Shown in pieces: positions 39,471-39,477 of a stretch of 39,477 bases of DNA. The DNA is from a virus, in IMG/VR virus record IMGVR_UViG_3300049203_000080, positions 1 through 39,477 of that record; one strand, 5' to 3'. Numbering within the stretch: the first letter of the stretch is position 1; each line of letters opens with the position of its first letter. Under the pieces are notes generated by a model. That model saw only the letters and a program-made list of their open reading frames with translations, made no database searches and was not told where the DNA came from. A program made the translations under genes and the position numbers.

Positions 39471-39477
39471 TCCCGTC
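39447..39477. repeat. 31-base fold-back inverted repeat at the window end
   Basis: GACGGGAGCCGCTGC (39447-39461), a single A, then its exact complement GCAGCGGCTCCCGTC (39463-39477). The natural sequence at 103-126 has only the inner 17-base palindrome and continues differently. The last seven bases (39471-39477) therefore copy the opposite strand and are best explained as a template-switching or assembly artefact. Confidence 0.85.

Noticed and set aside
39447-39477. Hairpin telomere of a linear prophage
   Set aside because: The inverted repeat exists at one end only, contradicts the other copy of the overlap, and no protelomerase is present; a serine integrase is.
1-39477. CRISPR array, tRNA genes or insertion sequences
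   Set aside because: No regularly spaced direct repeats, cloverleaf sequences, or transposase motifs were seen on either strand.

Overview
The window is an essentially complete genome of a temperate tailed phage with a lambda-like siphovirus gene plan. It is GC-rich and encodes no tRNA or rRNA that I can see. The families present (GpA-type terminase, protease-capsid fusion, DUF6441- and DUF6362-like proteins, TIGR02594-type endolysin, large serine integrase) and the codon style suggest an alphaproteobacterial host, most likely a sphingomonad; the host is inference. Bases 1-126 recur at 39345-39470, so the molecule closes into a circle of 39,344 bp. The cut falls inside the protease-capsid gene, which is why its two halves lie at opposite ends of the window. 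The last 7 bases are a fold-back artefact.

On the minus strand, read on the circle, one long rightward-to-leftward transcription unit runs from cro (17730) through small regulators, a CII-like regulator, two ParB-like proteins, a sliding clamp, a methyltransferase and a primase-helicase. It then passes a repeat-rich gap (6521-6777, candidate origin) and a DUF6362-like protein, and enters the late genes. These are terminase small and large subunits, a gpW-position protein, portal, and protease-capsid (across the junction at 1/39344). Head-tail connectors, tail tube, tail assembly chaperone with a -1 frameshift, DUF6441-like protein, tape measure, tail tip and S74 fibre follow. The unit ends with a lysis cassette of endolysin, holin-like protein, a 19-residue peptide, and overlapping i-spanin and o-spanin.

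The plus strand carries the lysogeny side. A LexA-type CI repressor (17824-18381) is divergent from cro across two copies of an operator with core TGCGATNATCGCA. A second pair of the same operators brackets a TTGACA promoter at about 18702. That promoter drives an operon of small, mostly unknown genes (18760-20547) ending in the serine integrase (20435-22081). CI therefore probably silences both the lytic and the integrase operons. The integrase and the o-spanin genes converge with a 4-bp overlap.

One plus-strand gene (33540-34043) with a signal peptide sits alone inside the minus-strand tail operon and looks like a lysogenic-conversion (moron) gene. Two intrinsic terminators lie inside the late operon, directly before the tape measure and endolysin starts, which suggests processive antitermination. 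Other points of interest are an internal start in the capsid fusion, the 19-residue membrane peptide in the lysis cassette, and a plus-strand gene antisense to the early transcript.
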